64,000 nt of DNA from Ceriagrion tenellum (Eukaryota; Arthropoda; Insecta; Odonata; Coenagrionidae): NCBI GenBank assembly GCA_963169105.1, contig OY720636.1, forward strand, positions 97,384,583 through 97,448,582, given 5' to 3'. Positions 44,969 through 57,800 of this stretch are shown here, in pieces. The first letter of the stretch is position 1. The number at the start of each line of letters is the position of its first letter. The notes under the pieces are model-generated. The model did no database searches and was not told the origin of the DNA. It saw only the letters and a list, made by a program, of their open reading frames with translations. The position numbers and the translations under genes are program-made.

Positions 44969-47077
44969 GGTAAGTGGCGCGGGCGATGACGCACGTGCGA
45001 TGGGAGCACTAGGGTGATGGAAGATGAGCCCTACAAGTGCAGGATATAAGCAACGCACGCTATGGAGTAATAATTGAATTTGCATTTACCCTTTCATGGT
45101 GAGTGCTGGATAGTCGATTAGTCAATAAACTAAAAGCTGCATTTTACTTCCTGTCCTATAACCTTATCATTCTTGGTAAATTTAAGTCTGTGGGGTCAAG
45201 CTATTATAGCGGGTTATTGCCCACCTAAAATCCGTAAAATTTCTGTATAATTGGGATTTTTTGACGACTTTTGACGAACTATTAAACCAGTTTGCATGAT
45301 TCAAATACAGTCTATCGCTAATATTAGGTAACATAAAAGCAATATATGAAATTATTTACCATAAAACATTCCGGGAACATCTAGAAACTATCAGGAAAAT
45401 TTCCAAATTTTTTACTTTTTTCATTAAAATTTTGACAAAAAGCGCAGTCTGAAGATATAATCCGATCGAGTTAAGATTTTTTACGGGTTATAAGTACAAC
45501 CAACCACAAGCTTTAAGCACTAGCCTCAGACCGATTTCGAGAAAAACTGTTTTTCGATCCACCCTACTGTATAGTCGTAGAAAGGCAATGTTGGATGGTG
45601 ATTGCAAATAGAACTACGATTGAGCCTTTGGGATTTAGCATACATCCTCAAGTATACCTGGGTATACTTGAGGGACTGTTCATTTGCAGAATCATCAATT
45701 AGCATAGGCGTAGTTAGTATTGGCTTTCAAATTACGTGCATCAAACTCGTGTATCGATAAATTCCCGCGCAACAGTTGGAGCAGCTGCTCACGTCATCAG
45801 TGAAACAACCCAAAGGCGTCCCTAAAGCGAAAATATGCTTCAATGAATTTACTCGTGGTTAGGAAGATAGCTAGCTGGTAATTATCGAAGATAACTGTAG
45901 GCTACTTCCTAGAAATGAGATCCGCATGCAATTTGAAAAATATCTAGAAGCCCCTTAAAAAAATTAGGCAGGTTCTGTCATTGAAGAGCAATTTATTGTG
46001 ATTTGTTTTCCCTGTGAAAAGTAAATAATTACAATTTAAATATAGAAAATCTGAAGAAAATGTTGATAAAACCTCCGCTGATTAATATTGTTCTCGCGTA
46101 CTTGAGCAAAAGAGATATTCAAGCCTCAAATTGGAGTGCAGGAAAAGTTCTTAATCACAACTAGTGTTATCTTTGCTCGGTCCGTAATTTATTCGCACTT
46201 ACCTGATCTCATACTCATAATTTCCATATTAAATGAAAGAAAAAAGTTCAGCAATAGCTCAGAAGTAAAACGTGATTTAAATCTGAAAAATATATGTGCC
46301 AAATGATTAAGTAAATATTGAATATAAATCTATTTTAAAGTAATTTTTATCTTGCATATTTCTATCAATATTATAATTATATCTTAACAATTATTATTAT
46401 TATATTATAGGAGTGTGTGTCAAAACCGATTTAAGATAAAACTCAGAATTTATCTCGCAGGATATTCTAGCTAGTAAATGATAATGTAATATTTATCGAA
46501 GATGGAAATGTACACACTGGATTCCTATGAGAGAGCGTATATGCGAGATCTCTAAAATGAATAAATTTTTGGGTGAATGCTAGAAAATCATTCAATTTTT
46601 CACATTGCATGATACGATTCTCTCATAAAACGGTTCATGTACTTTTACTAACAGTCAAATTTCATATCATGTGAAGAGGCTTTTAGACAGCAAGATGCCC
46701 ATTTATTGAGCCCGACTCCTAGTGAGTGGGAATAATTAATCACCGAGATCGTGAAGTTTATCTCATCATATAACCTTAAGCATTTTGTAAGAGTAACATA
46801 TTGTGACCAATTAAGTGACAAAACTTAAGTAAGCTGTAAATTAACACCCATTGATACATTCCCAACAGCTGAGTTTCTCTCCTGAATTATTATTATAAGG
46901 GAAATACTTTTATCTCAAGGTATTGTTCTGCTATTCAAAATGAATAGAAAAAACAGTTCATTTTATAAATTATCATGCATCCCCTTGCATCTACGTATAA
47001 TGAGCAATTCTTCACACTTTTAGGCCCTGAATCAAATAAATTTTAAAAAATTAATTCTTACTAAATTACAATAAGGG
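44969..47077. other. Non-coding interval
   Basis: AT-rich DNA apart from a CpG-rich 60 bp next to the pseudogene (44970-45030). It contains the hairpin at 45646-45673 and an (ATT)n-like stretch at about 46386-46406. No gene was seen. Confidence 0.5.
45646..45673. repeat. Perfect 13 bp inverted repeat hairpin
   Basis: CCTCAAGTATACC and GGTATACTTGAGG are exact complements separated by two bases (TG). The compact, perfect stem-loop has no further element-like structure around it. Confidence 0.85.
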
Positions 47078-47268
47078 TTGAAATTTGCCATGAAAAACTC
47101 ATTAGACTTGCCCGGGATTCAAACCCGGATCTCCCAATTGCCGGTTAGAAGTTTTTAACTACCAAAGCTTGATGGTGTACCTGGAAAACACTCCTTACTG
47201 GCATTTGGGAGATCGGGGCTCGAATCCCGGTCATGTAAAATGATTTTTTCATAGCGAATTTCAGCTTT
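47078..47268. mobile_element. Head-to-head pair of tRNA-derived SINEs forming a foldback
   Basis: The right half (about 47165-47268, +) contains a tRNA-like part with box B GGGCTCGAATCCCGG, then ATGATTTTTTCATAGCGAAT. The left half (47078-47160, -), read in complement, has GGGAGATCCGGGTTTGAATC, then AATGAGTTTTTCATGGCAAA. The two halves align as inverted complements over about 85-90 bp with scattered mismatches, with a short centre around 47161-47175. The ATGA-TTTTT-CAT-GCGAAT body is shared with 24687-24800. Either two SINEs inserted head to head or one copy duplicated as an inverted repeat. Confidence 0.75.
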
Positions 47269-49345
47269 TGGTGTATATGCAGTGTCGAGCGAGTGACTTT
47301 GTACCACATCATTTGTCAATGAAATGATTGGAAACTAACTAAGTTTTTTAACTAACACTGTGAGTCCCTGCAGATGGAGCATTACTTTGCATGACAATTA
47401 CGCTTATTAGAATGCGTGTTCAGATATAGTAAATGGTAATCAATATGCATTCTGACCAAAATAACTAAAATCAAAACCTCAGTCGTCGATTAAAAATGTC
47501 ACATAGCATTCATTGGTCAATTTTAGTCATCAAGCATCTCTTATTGCAGGATAAGGATCAATAGGGCCTGCCATAATATACCTGCTGCAGAATAGGAATG
47601 CTAAGATTTAAAAATCGTAAACAGACAATTTTTAGTTCCTTTTTATTTTAGTTCTAAAGTTAAACATTTTTAGCATTCTTCACATCAGCTACCGACTGGA
47701 ACAAAAAACAAAAAATAATAACTTGGAAATATTACGCACCAACAATTAAAACTGATGAAAAAAATGATGAAACTAAATGCACTAATTACTCACTTCTAAT
47801 GGGTGCATTAATTACATTAATTCATGTGATCTTTCTTTTAAGAAGGTCTCTTGTGAATAGATGCAAAAGATATTTGTAATTCCTTCCCAGGCTTAAGCCC
47901 GTTAACCTACTTTAATGAAAGACGGAAACTTCATACTTACATCGTGCTTGGTGCATTGCAAAATATATCCCTAAATTTATAGAGGAGGTATTTATTTACA
48001 GTCTACTTCACTCCTTTAACATTTTCATGGTTTGAGTGTCCTTATAAAGAATTTTGGTAGGAGCACAATGTATTTACTTAGAATTTTACTTAAAACATTT
48101 TCTTAAAATATTAATTTCATTATTTCTTCATTCATATAATTCATACAATATTCATTCATATAATTATTCTAAAATGGGAGCTGGTAAATAGTTTTCCTTT
48201 GGAACAGGCAAATGTATCGAGGTTAATGAATATTTTGTCTATCGAAGAATATAAATGTTCAAGCCTTGTAGCCTCCAAAATTACTGGTCTTACTGCACTT
48301 ATATTATAATTTCACTCTATTATTTTCAGTAAATTCAGAGTATTAATTACAGAAGTTCTATCGTTGTTTATAACTAACCTATGATCCATTTCAATGCTTG
48401 CGGAAAAGTGTGACGTAAAGTATATAAAACGATGAAATTAAAAAAAATTTATTTCAACATTGTCCATTTTAAAATGATTCTTAAGAATCAGTATGTGATC
48501 CCTGTACTTTATTCCGTTAAAAAATTTTGAAAAAGGGGAGGCGGTTATTAAGGGAGTATTCAGAATGACCGTGTAGACGTTGGTAAAAAAACAAAGTTGT
48601 TGATTTAAAATGAGAAGAAAAATTTTTAATGCCGCTATCTTAAAATATTTGCCTCACAAAAATTTGAGACTGGCCAAGGATAATGTTAAAATGGTTGCGA
48701 AGGTAAATGGCCTACTCTTCGACCAATTTTGGCGAATACCATTATATACTATCGCACTATTGTTCCATACAACGAGATTTTGTTTCATGTTCGACAAATT
48801 ATATGTCAAAGTGAGTCTTCAGGTCCATTTTATCTTTAATAACATTTCATCTTAAGAACATCTGTGGAAATTGGTATTATTCCGTAATTAAGAGTAAATT
48901 TATATCACAGTAATGACCAGGACCATAATATTAATAATTTTCTTTTATTTTAGAAAATTGATATTTGTGTAAGAAATGTATGATCTTGTTAAAGGGAATG
49001 TAATACTAAGAGTGTTCCTAACAATATCCATCAATGTTCTACGAACTTATACACCTCATATTTTTTTACGCTTACCTACGATTCTATAACCCAGTACAGT
49101 AAAAGGTCCGCTGATTCTTTATTAAATACGTAGAAGCATTTAAATTCCAGAAAAGAATATGTGAAACTTCCTTGGTAGTCTTTCTTTAATTTTTTATGCA
49201 TATGATTGTTCCAACATGCCCATTTTTTTGCAAAATACCAATGGTATTTTATATATAAATTGTTTCTTAAGATAACCTTTTACATTTATGAATAACCTTT
49301 GGGTTACTAATTATGCCTATCTCTATGGTAATTCATCCTTAGTTT
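47269..49345. other. Non-coding interval
   Basis: AT-rich DNA. A short ATTCATATAATTCAT tandem lies at about 48130-48170. The 81-codon frame at 48610-48855 has no recognised domain. Confidence 0.5.
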
Positions 49346-49560
49346 GAAGAATTCCGCTGAATCATTCTTTCTCTCTATCCCTCCTCTCTCTCACGTGAAT
49401 CATAAATCAGCAGAAGAAGAGATATTTGTCTATCTCCATCACCATTCCTCAGGAACTACCACCCACGGTTATTCACAATCCTCCATCTCTGGCACCCTGA
49501 TCTCTCTCTCACAAACCATATCCTGTTCACACTGACCCCCTATATCACAAACCACCCAGT
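49346..49560 (+). other. Pyrimidine-rich patch
   Basis: CT-rich plus strand (TCTTTCTCTCTATCCCTCCT, CTGATCTCTCTCTCAC). The 63-codon frame is compositional. It may belong to the same class of asymmetric patches as 33690-34080. Confidence 0.35.
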
Positions 49561-51589
49561 TGCTTGCTGTATCCCTCCAGACTCTCGATCAAGAAAAATG
49601 TCTCCGAACACCATTTTCTCTCATTTTTACACTTTTCCACCCTCACCACCATATTTCCTCATCCCTTCTTTATAAAAGCAAAGTCGACTTTTCCTGGTTT
49701 TCTTTTCCTAAGTATATTTAGAAAGACTGGAATTATGTTTCATGCAATATTCTATTAATTCTACCACTGATAGCTGTTAATCCTACTGACGGTTCTTCAA
49801 ACTTCTTCCCATCTTCACGTTCCAATGATGCCAGGTACGTCTGCACACATGAGGGTGTGTATAATTGATTTCTATTTGAATAACAATGTATTAAAAATAT
49901 ACACATTTTACATAGTTTTGTGAGTATTTTATCGTATACCTATCAAGCATACATGTGCGCAATGCTCTCATCATTACATATTTAACTCATTTAAAACGAT
50001 GGATATCAGCTACATCGTCTGTCAAAGAGTCGTAAGAATTTGACTATGATTTTTGCATTTGAGAGTAAAGAAAAGTGATATGAATCGATGTATATTTTTT
50101 CTCATTCATAGCAGAATGAAAAATTAGGTCTTCTTCTACGGTCTAAATGGTCTACGGTCTACGGTCTAAAGTCTAAAAAGTATAAAATACGGTCTACGGT
50201 CTAAAGATACATCATTAAACATTTTACAGTAAGTTCTAAGTATTCCAATCAGGAATTTTAACGCTGGTGTGAAGTAAAAGCTATCAAAAAGGAAAAACAT
50301 CTAGAATGGAAAACATTTCAGGGAAAAAGAACCTGCATGGGAATAGAGTAATATATTGCAATTTTAAATAAGAAAACCGAATATGTACCTCCGGATGAAA
50401 CTGAAAATTAAGAAATAGCTTGATGTTCATTGAATCTTTCCTAAAATTATTTAGGTCAAAAAAAGTAATGTTCATCACTGGGTTTTTTTAAATTTAATTT
50501 ATATGATTGTTAAAATACTATACTTTTGAGGTGCTGAGTAATCATTCTCTCTAATAGCTTTCATGATTTGAACGGTTGCCACCTTAAATTAAAAAAAATA
50601 AGGGAAACGTAAGTTAGGTGCCCACATGTCTTCTCCTCAAATATTGTTTTTATAACATCAAATATACGTCACATTTGAGTATTCGTGTTAAATGCCACCC
50701 GTCTCTACTTAAGTTACAAGGATTTTCATTCATTAATACACTTCACCAGCGGAAGAAAGAAATAAAAATTCTACCAATTCCGTTATTCATATTCATTTCC
50801 AATTCCTACTTCTCCGACTGACTATGCAATGGAATATAATACATAGAAAAGTGATTTCCCCAACAATTTTGGAAAAACCAAATGTGCGTGATTTACATGA
50901 GTCACTTACATTCGACTATACCATGGTGACTGTATTTCCTTGGAGGGAGGAGAGGACCTAAGTAAAATCAGTTTATTAGAATGCAGGGCTTAGATTTAAC
51001 TGGCCAATGTTAGTTCATAGAAATACCCCAAACCGAGTACTTCATCGCAAATGAATGTCCAAAATGAGGAGAAGACGAAAATTCCAAAATTTGGTGAAAT
51101 ATAGTTAATATTCTCATTAGCCATTTAGTTTTAACAAAAATTACAATTTAGAACTTTTGAAAAATAATGCATAAGAACAGAAGTTTTAAGTACAGGATAA
51201 TAGTGATTCCACTAATAAATGCCAAAGCTCAGAGTTGGGGTGGGGTCAACGCAAACACCTATAAAATCCAATGAATCAATTTAGTTGGTTTTAGTATCAT
51301 AATTTTGTATAGCACCTAATGTGTGCAGAAAAATCCCCGAATTGACCTTTTCGACCAGGAAAAATATTATATCGATAAAATGAACACGCGTAGTTTAAAC
51401 TGAAAACTTTGAAGTCCTATGATCAATTTGCAAAGAGAGCACGCATGAAATTTATTCTAACTAGTTTTTTATGACTGGATAATATGCCCGTCATTCTTGG
51501 CAAATTATCAACTGGATTTATATAAAAGGACGCATGTATTATCGTTCCATTCCCTATCCGGGAAATGCAAAATTTTGCAAATTCTTTGC
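49561..51589. other. Non-coding interval
   Basis: AT-rich DNA holding the heptamer array at 50134-50206; frames of about 65 codons at 49564-49758, 50284-50478 and 50618-50821 are unrecognised. Confidence 0.5.
50134..50206 (+). repeat. Tandem GGTCTAC/GGTCTAA heptamer array
   Basis: CTACGGTCTAAATGGTCTAC, CGGTCTACGGTCTAAAGTCT and CGGTCTACGGTCTAAAG occur within 73 bp. The unit is seven bases, interrupted by AAAAAGTATAAAATA at the centre. A slippage-type microsatellite. Confidence 0.8.
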
Positions 51590-52050
51590 AAAATGCGTCC
51601 TCGTTCCTTCGAACGTTCTCCCACGGCCCACTCAATGCTCCACACGTTCCCAAACCCACATCTTCCGCCTCCTTCCCCTGTAATCCACCCCTTCCCCTTC
51701 ATCCTCGCACGTCTTCTTGTCTCTTCAACCGGCACTCGGCGGCAGAGGGGAGCCGTCAGTCGAGAGTCTAAAGGCACATGAGATATTGCCCCAAATACCA
51801 GCTCTCGCAGATTCACTTGTCAGCTCCCATTTCTCCCAACCTTTCCTCGGCCCCTGCTCTCGTTATTACAATCCCTCTATCTTTCTCCTCACTCATGCCC
51901 GAACCATTCGCGATCCCTCCCCAAGGACCCTCCCGCCTCTGTCCTCCAACCCCCCCCTAAACGCTTCAATCCCCTCTCCCCAACTCCCTCGCCTACACAA
52001 TTCGTCATTCCCAAAACGCGGTCCCGATTCGGAGAAATCCATGTTTTGTG
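51590..52050 (+). other. Pyrimidine-rich, GC-richer patch
   Basis: The plus strand is C/T-rich (CTTCCGCCTCCTTCCCCTGT, CCCCAACTCCCTCGCC) and CpG-containing. At least five frames on both strands are open here (for example 51497-51781, 51717-52067, 51508-51816 minus). The multiplicity shows that they come from composition. No promoter or exon could be fixed. It might be a CpG-island-like regulatory area or an expired repeat. Confidence 0.45.
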
Positions 52051-55000
52051 CCCCTCGTTATATCTGAGATGTCATTACTTCCCAATGCCAGCGGTCATAT
52101 GGCAATTGCCGCGAATCAAATTCATGCGTGGGGTGTTTTTTTAGCGAAATGTTATGCGATAAAGATACATGCCCGTAGGTACGTAATTTCATTACCTTTA
52201 TTGTATCCGAACGGCTAAGTATGGTAATCAACATCACTGTAAGTTAATTCCGTGATTAAGCGGACATCTTCGATCTACACAAAATCAATTAATGTTAACA
52301 TTATCTTAATACGCTTAATAGACAGTTTTAAAGCTAATTTGTTTTGATAAAAAGTTTGCGAAAGTTAAACGGGAATACCCGATGGCCATAAGGAAACACC
52401 ATAGCAGAAACAATTGTTTATGGCGTTTAATACCATCCAGTACAAAAAGTTATACGCCCTTGATGAACGTAAACATGTTTTTACTTGATATTACTGAACA
52501 TCCAATAATCTCATGGAAATTATTAAAAAACTTACTGTCCAATTTTTCATACCCAATCAAGCAGAAAAATAGCTATCGGCTCCCAAAAAAATTGTTATTA
52601 TGCAATATCTCTGATTATTTTACAATTTATAATTTAATATATTACAGTTTGGGGAAGTTTAAATTTCCATTCAATTCCGAAACAATAAATAAAAGTTTTT
52701 GGGAATTTGTTTATCCCTATTTGATTTCTGCGGAACACATAATTTATCTCTGGGTAAGCAGCGAGCAGCGAGATGAGTAAATAATTTAGCATCAATAAAT
52801 AAAACTACAAAAGCTATATCTATTCCTAGATCATTGAAAACAAATACACAAGAGACATGATGACAGAAAAGTTAAATTTTTTTCCAAAATATCAGAGTTC
52901 TTGAACAAATCGTCAGTTAGTGTGATTTTTATGAGATAGTAACGTGTTTAACTTGCTATTCAAGCGGCGCCTGCAATTTCGTGCGTTGTAGCCAGGAATT
53001 TACAAATGTAACGCATTAAAAACCTAACTCAAAGAAACTAATTAAAAAGTTTGCGAATTATTTCAGTTACCAGATCCTTGTTTAAAGAGCCATGAGGAGG
53101 TCAGAAGCCTTAGATTGCAAAACTAATTATGATTGAAAGAGGATGATTACCAGGCATAATTACCTCTCTCTGAAGTTGAACTGGGATCTCCACCGCTATC
53201 CCTTGTCTCGCCCTGTCATTCATCTTCCTCTGTTCCTTGCCTCTATTCCTTTTCAACATCCGTACAAAACGCCCAATAACCAGAAAGCATTTCATTCCGT
53301 GCCGTTTCTCAAGAAGCAAGCCCCTCTCAAACGCGTTGAGTAAACACCCGTAATCCCCTGGGGAAAGCGTTCCAAAATAGCATCCCAAGCAGAAACTTTA
53401 CGGAATGCGTTAAAGAGTAATGGAAAAGTTACAATTGAGAGTGACAAAAACATTCATCTATTTCTGTATGACACCATAATTAGTTTCCATCTCTCCAATA
53501 GTGCACTATAAAAACGCTTGTGAAAGCAATTGTATGTGAATAGTATCTTGAATGGTACTTTTAAACAAATACAAATATTTATCTTTAATGTTCATATTCA
53601 TATTTTCAAGGCGCTTGCACTTTTAAGTACTCCATCGAATGAATAGATTTAACTATCAAAAGAGTGCAAAAATATACTTCTCATCCAAAAGCAAGACAAA
53701 TAATTGCCTCGGCTATTTGCTCCGGATCACAGTATTTGGCATATTATCCCTAGCAATGGAGAGTAAGTATTGACGTTGCAGTTACGTCTTATTATAGTAT
53801 TCTTAGATATACTCGCCAGCTATTATTGCTATTATACTATGTTTTTTGGTAGTTAAAAACACAACTATCATGCTATGAAAATAGAAATCATTATAGAGGA
53901 TATATACAACTCATTTTTATGCTCAAGTGTCCTTAGTGCATTGATTGCATGAGAACCGCTTAGGTAGGTAGTGTTTGTCAAAGAGAGGGTAGAATTGCTG
54001 AACTAATGTCTATGGCATCGACGATCAAAGCCTCAATCCCTGCCTTGAGAACAACAGGTTAAATATATATGTAATTAAAAATTATATGGCATTAAATTAT
54101 TTCAACCTCTTTTTTTGTTATGAATCTAGTTTACCAAAAGGATGTGTTTCCTCATGGAAAACATTTTACAACTGTAAATTTGTACACTTGCTTTATTATG
54201 ACACTGAAAAAAGTTTTCCAAAAGGTTTTTGATTTCTGCTTTTTATTAGTTCCTCATCTATCAACAAATATCCCCTTAATACTTTGAAAATGTCCAAAGT
54301 AATTGCAGTAATTAAAGTTAAAGTGCAATTAAAGTAATATTAACTAACAGTAAAAATGAGAATGTTAACCATAAAATACCTCAATTGATTACAATATAGT
54401 AGATGAATTTCAATTGGTCATAGGTATACTATTTGAAGAAAATAAGGACATTTTTTAAATAATCTGATCAGTATAAAAATGAAAACGCCTTCCATCACTG
54501 CTCGACGATTAGGAGCGAAGGAAGATATAATCCAGCATAACAAAATAAGTAAGTAAGGGAACAAAACATACTCCCATGCAGGACGGCCTCCAAAAATATA
54601 AAAATGACAATTTTACCCTAAGCATTCCTGCATCTCACGCTGATGACTCTGCCCTAAAGTGTCATGCGAGAAGACATTTACAATATTGTAATCCTACTGC
54701 AATTCTCTAATGGTCCGCAAAGTACGCGCTACCGTCCCTGGGGGCGAAAAGAAACGAGAAGGTGGCATAGCGTATTGGGCCTGAACAAGCGTTATCATGT
54801 ATGCAAGTCCGGGAATGAATTGTTAATCTACTTATCTGTTTGACTTGAAATAAATATTTGTTTATTTTTAATTTTTAACCTTTATTTTAAAATCTCCCTG
54901 ATTTGGAAATACGGTACTTTATGATTTTAATGCTTCCACTTCCACACACATCTATGCTCATCAAACATGGGGGCGTCGGCTCCTATGAGTTTTTTTTAAA

Positions 55001-57699
55001 TTTTTTGTTTTGCCTGTCATCATTGTATAATTAATTAGATTTTATATATTGAGTTTCATCACTGTATTATTAATCTAATATTTGAACTTCAAAATTGTAA
55101 TAATTTGAAAAATTGCACTTCATTATCTCATGGGCTAAGAGTAGCCCACGATAATAAACGTTGTTATTTATTAATTATCATTATAAGTTTGGGGAGCATT
55201 GCTTTAACCATATAGTATGGTTTTTTAGAATACAGCCTTCTCTCCTAGTAATCTTACAATAGTTATTTTATATACTCATAGCAAAAATCATGCTATTATA
55301 TTCATTCCTCGATTAAGACCCATTTTAGGGAAGGCTTTTTTGGTGGATAATATTAACAAAAGGTTCTTGAGTATGGTACCGGGTTAATTGCACAGTAATT
55401 GATGTTAATACGGGCACTAACTCACCCGAGAAAGAATTCATAGACTTATTTTAGGCCTCATATTAGGTTCCTTGAATACTAAAGTTAGTATGATACGCCG
55501 AGAAAAAGAACGAATGAATTTACGATGAGCACCAATAATTTTTTTTTCTTCGGGTGAAATGAACTGGTATATATACCACACAGTTCTAAGGTATATATTA
55601 AGATTTTTCGTTTAATGGCGATTCAAAAAAATTACCTGACGTTTTATCAAGAGTTACGACGATGATATACAAATAATTATTCCCATCTTTCGTCGAATAA
55701 TTTCCAGAAAATGTCTTTCCCCGAAAAAAGCATACGTCATACTTATGTAAAGCCTTATCCAAGAGTGTATTTTGCAACTGAAATCCCATAAAAAATGTAA
55801 ATCTGTGAAGGAGTTTACCCAAGTTTCCTCCATCGATAGTTTTGAAAAGGACGTGGGCGTGCTAAATTTTAAAACTCAATTTCGATAATATAGAGGGTGA
55901 ATGTTTGTTTGGGAATATTTGCAATTAAGCCCTAAGATAATTACGAAATAATATTTGGATATCATGCAAACACAGTCCTATAATTGCTGCGTTTTCATAC
56001 AAACAAATATTTTTTTATAAGGCAGGATAAACTTAATCGTCTTTGTTGGATTAAACACAGCATTGGATTGACAATAATATGCTCAAAATATGTTATTCAG
56101 AATATCCAGATGTATTGGATAAAATCACAGGATTAATTCGCACACATCATTACTATTAATTTCCTGCAAGTATTTATGGTAGGCCGCGTGATTAAACGCC
56201 TTGAGAACAACCCGGATATCAAAACATTTAATAAATGGATTTCCAAATTTTAGGATATTTCATTTCAACGGTGAGTGATTCACACATAATGCAACATTTA
56301 ACTTCTATTCCCATGAACAAAAAGTATGGAGAGCAAGTAGTGCTGTATTTTTCTCATGATATATCTGCTCAAATATACTTCAGGATAGTTTAACGGACAT
56401 CAAACTCCTCTAAAAAATCGTGCTTTGGTTAACTTTTGTATATATTTAACCCCCTTTATAAAGACGGCAAAGATAGACACGCTGGTCGAATGATGTTTTT
56501 TTAAAACTTATTGCCGCAAAATATATTCCAATATTACATTCATGGGTTTACAAATTTAGGATTAAACATAAAACATCTGTTATAAGTGATACGAAATGAA
56601 CTTGACTCGATTATGTACTGTAAATGTATTATGTATTTATTGGAATTTTTTAATTTTTTTTTTTTAAGTTACAATGGTAGAATTTCGTTTAAAATCTGCA
56701 AAGGGACTATGACGCTAAACGTTTTCATTTCCAATTGAATATATATTGTTGCTGCAGCATCTATTTTTTTAGCAAAACCATTGCACGAACAAATAGTTGA
56801 CCGCGACCGCACACCGTAATGGGCTAGCCTCGTGGAAAGGGGCTAGGATTATCTTCACCTGGTGGCTGAGAAAAAGATCCGGTCCCAAGTTAAGTAAACT
56901 CGTATCTGAGCAAATTATAGCCGAGTGAAAGCTCCGTGCTGGGATTGCAAAGACCTTTTTGGGGCATTTGTGAGGAATGTAGCATTTTCCGACTTGTGTT
57001 CTCGTCGCGAAAGGGTTATTGGTTTATAATAATGCATTAAGTGCCTTGATTTGCTTTTATGTCGTTATTACACTGTCTAGCTGCTTATCATAGCTTTTTA
57101 TGATCTGATACACAGTCCATTATGCGAAAAACCTCATATTAAAGGGGTATTTAATGAATGCTAACATTTTCAAAGTGGAGTTAGACTGAGAGAGCCCATA
57201 GTGCCATTTTTTGAGCCTTATTACTAGCCTTCTCTCATATATAGCAAATTAACCGTCACCAAATTATAACTAATCTTACGTGGATTCCATGAATCTGAAT
57301 GGAAATAAACTGGCTCTTAATCGAAACTCATATTGGGTGGAGTTCTTCAATGATACAACTCGAATAATGGCATAAAGTAAACGAAAGCCCTGGTGTGTGA
57401 AAGAGGAAAGCAGAAGGCAGGCACTATGATGAGAGGATTGGTGCTAGTAAAGGAGTAATCCTTCATTCACCTTGGAAGCTGCATAGCATGAAAAGAAAGA
57501 AGTTTAAAGGGGATTAAATGAACTATATCTCATTTGTTGTGTTCAAATAATATAGCATTTCTAAGAGGGAAAATGGACACACAGAGGTCCGGTTAAGGTT
57601 ACGGTCCGCATAACCATACCCATTTCTCCAATGCTACTTGGATAAGTATTTTTATACTATGGTTCCGTTGAGATCATAATCACAAACAGTAGTGTGAGA
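52051..57699. other. Non-coding interval
   Basis: About 5.6 kb with no recognised element. The 132-codon frame at 52382-52780 (+) is rich in Leu, Ile, Tyr, Ser and Lys, as expected for chance in AT-rich DNA. A small hairpin, TGGGCTA/TAGCCCA, lies at about 55131-55148. A segment with unusual phrases at 56810-56960 (CCGCGACCGCACACCG, GATCCGGTCCCAAGTT) may be an old repeat. A short paired-end CT-rich/GA-rich area sits at 53150-53350. Confidence 0.5.
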
Positions 57700-57800
57700 T
57701 GCTACAGAGGAAAAAAATCATTCTCCTTGACCAAATCTCGAACCCTCGATATCGCAATGAGTGCTTGAACACAGCTATTGAGCTTCTTAAGCGTTGTGGA
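57700..57800 (-). mobile_element. Degenerate tRNA-derived SINE, minus strand
   Basis: In complement the order is box A-like AAGCTCAATAGCTG, CAAGCACTCATTGCGATATC, GAGGGTTCGAGATTTGGTCA (box B region), then AGGAGAATGATTTTTTTCCT. This follows the head and ATGATT body seen at 24687-24800. Box B is mutated, so it would not be transcribed efficiently. Boundaries are approximate. Confidence 0.6.

Noticed and set aside
51497..52067. Five overlapping frames of up to 116 codons
   Set aside because: Same composition effect; none shows a recognisable motif.
52382..52780. 132-codon plus-strand open frame
   Set aside because: Residues are mainly those expected from AT-rich DNA (Leu, Ile, Tyr, Phe, Lys, Asn, Ser). 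There is no domain, splice context or repeat of it elsewhere in the window.
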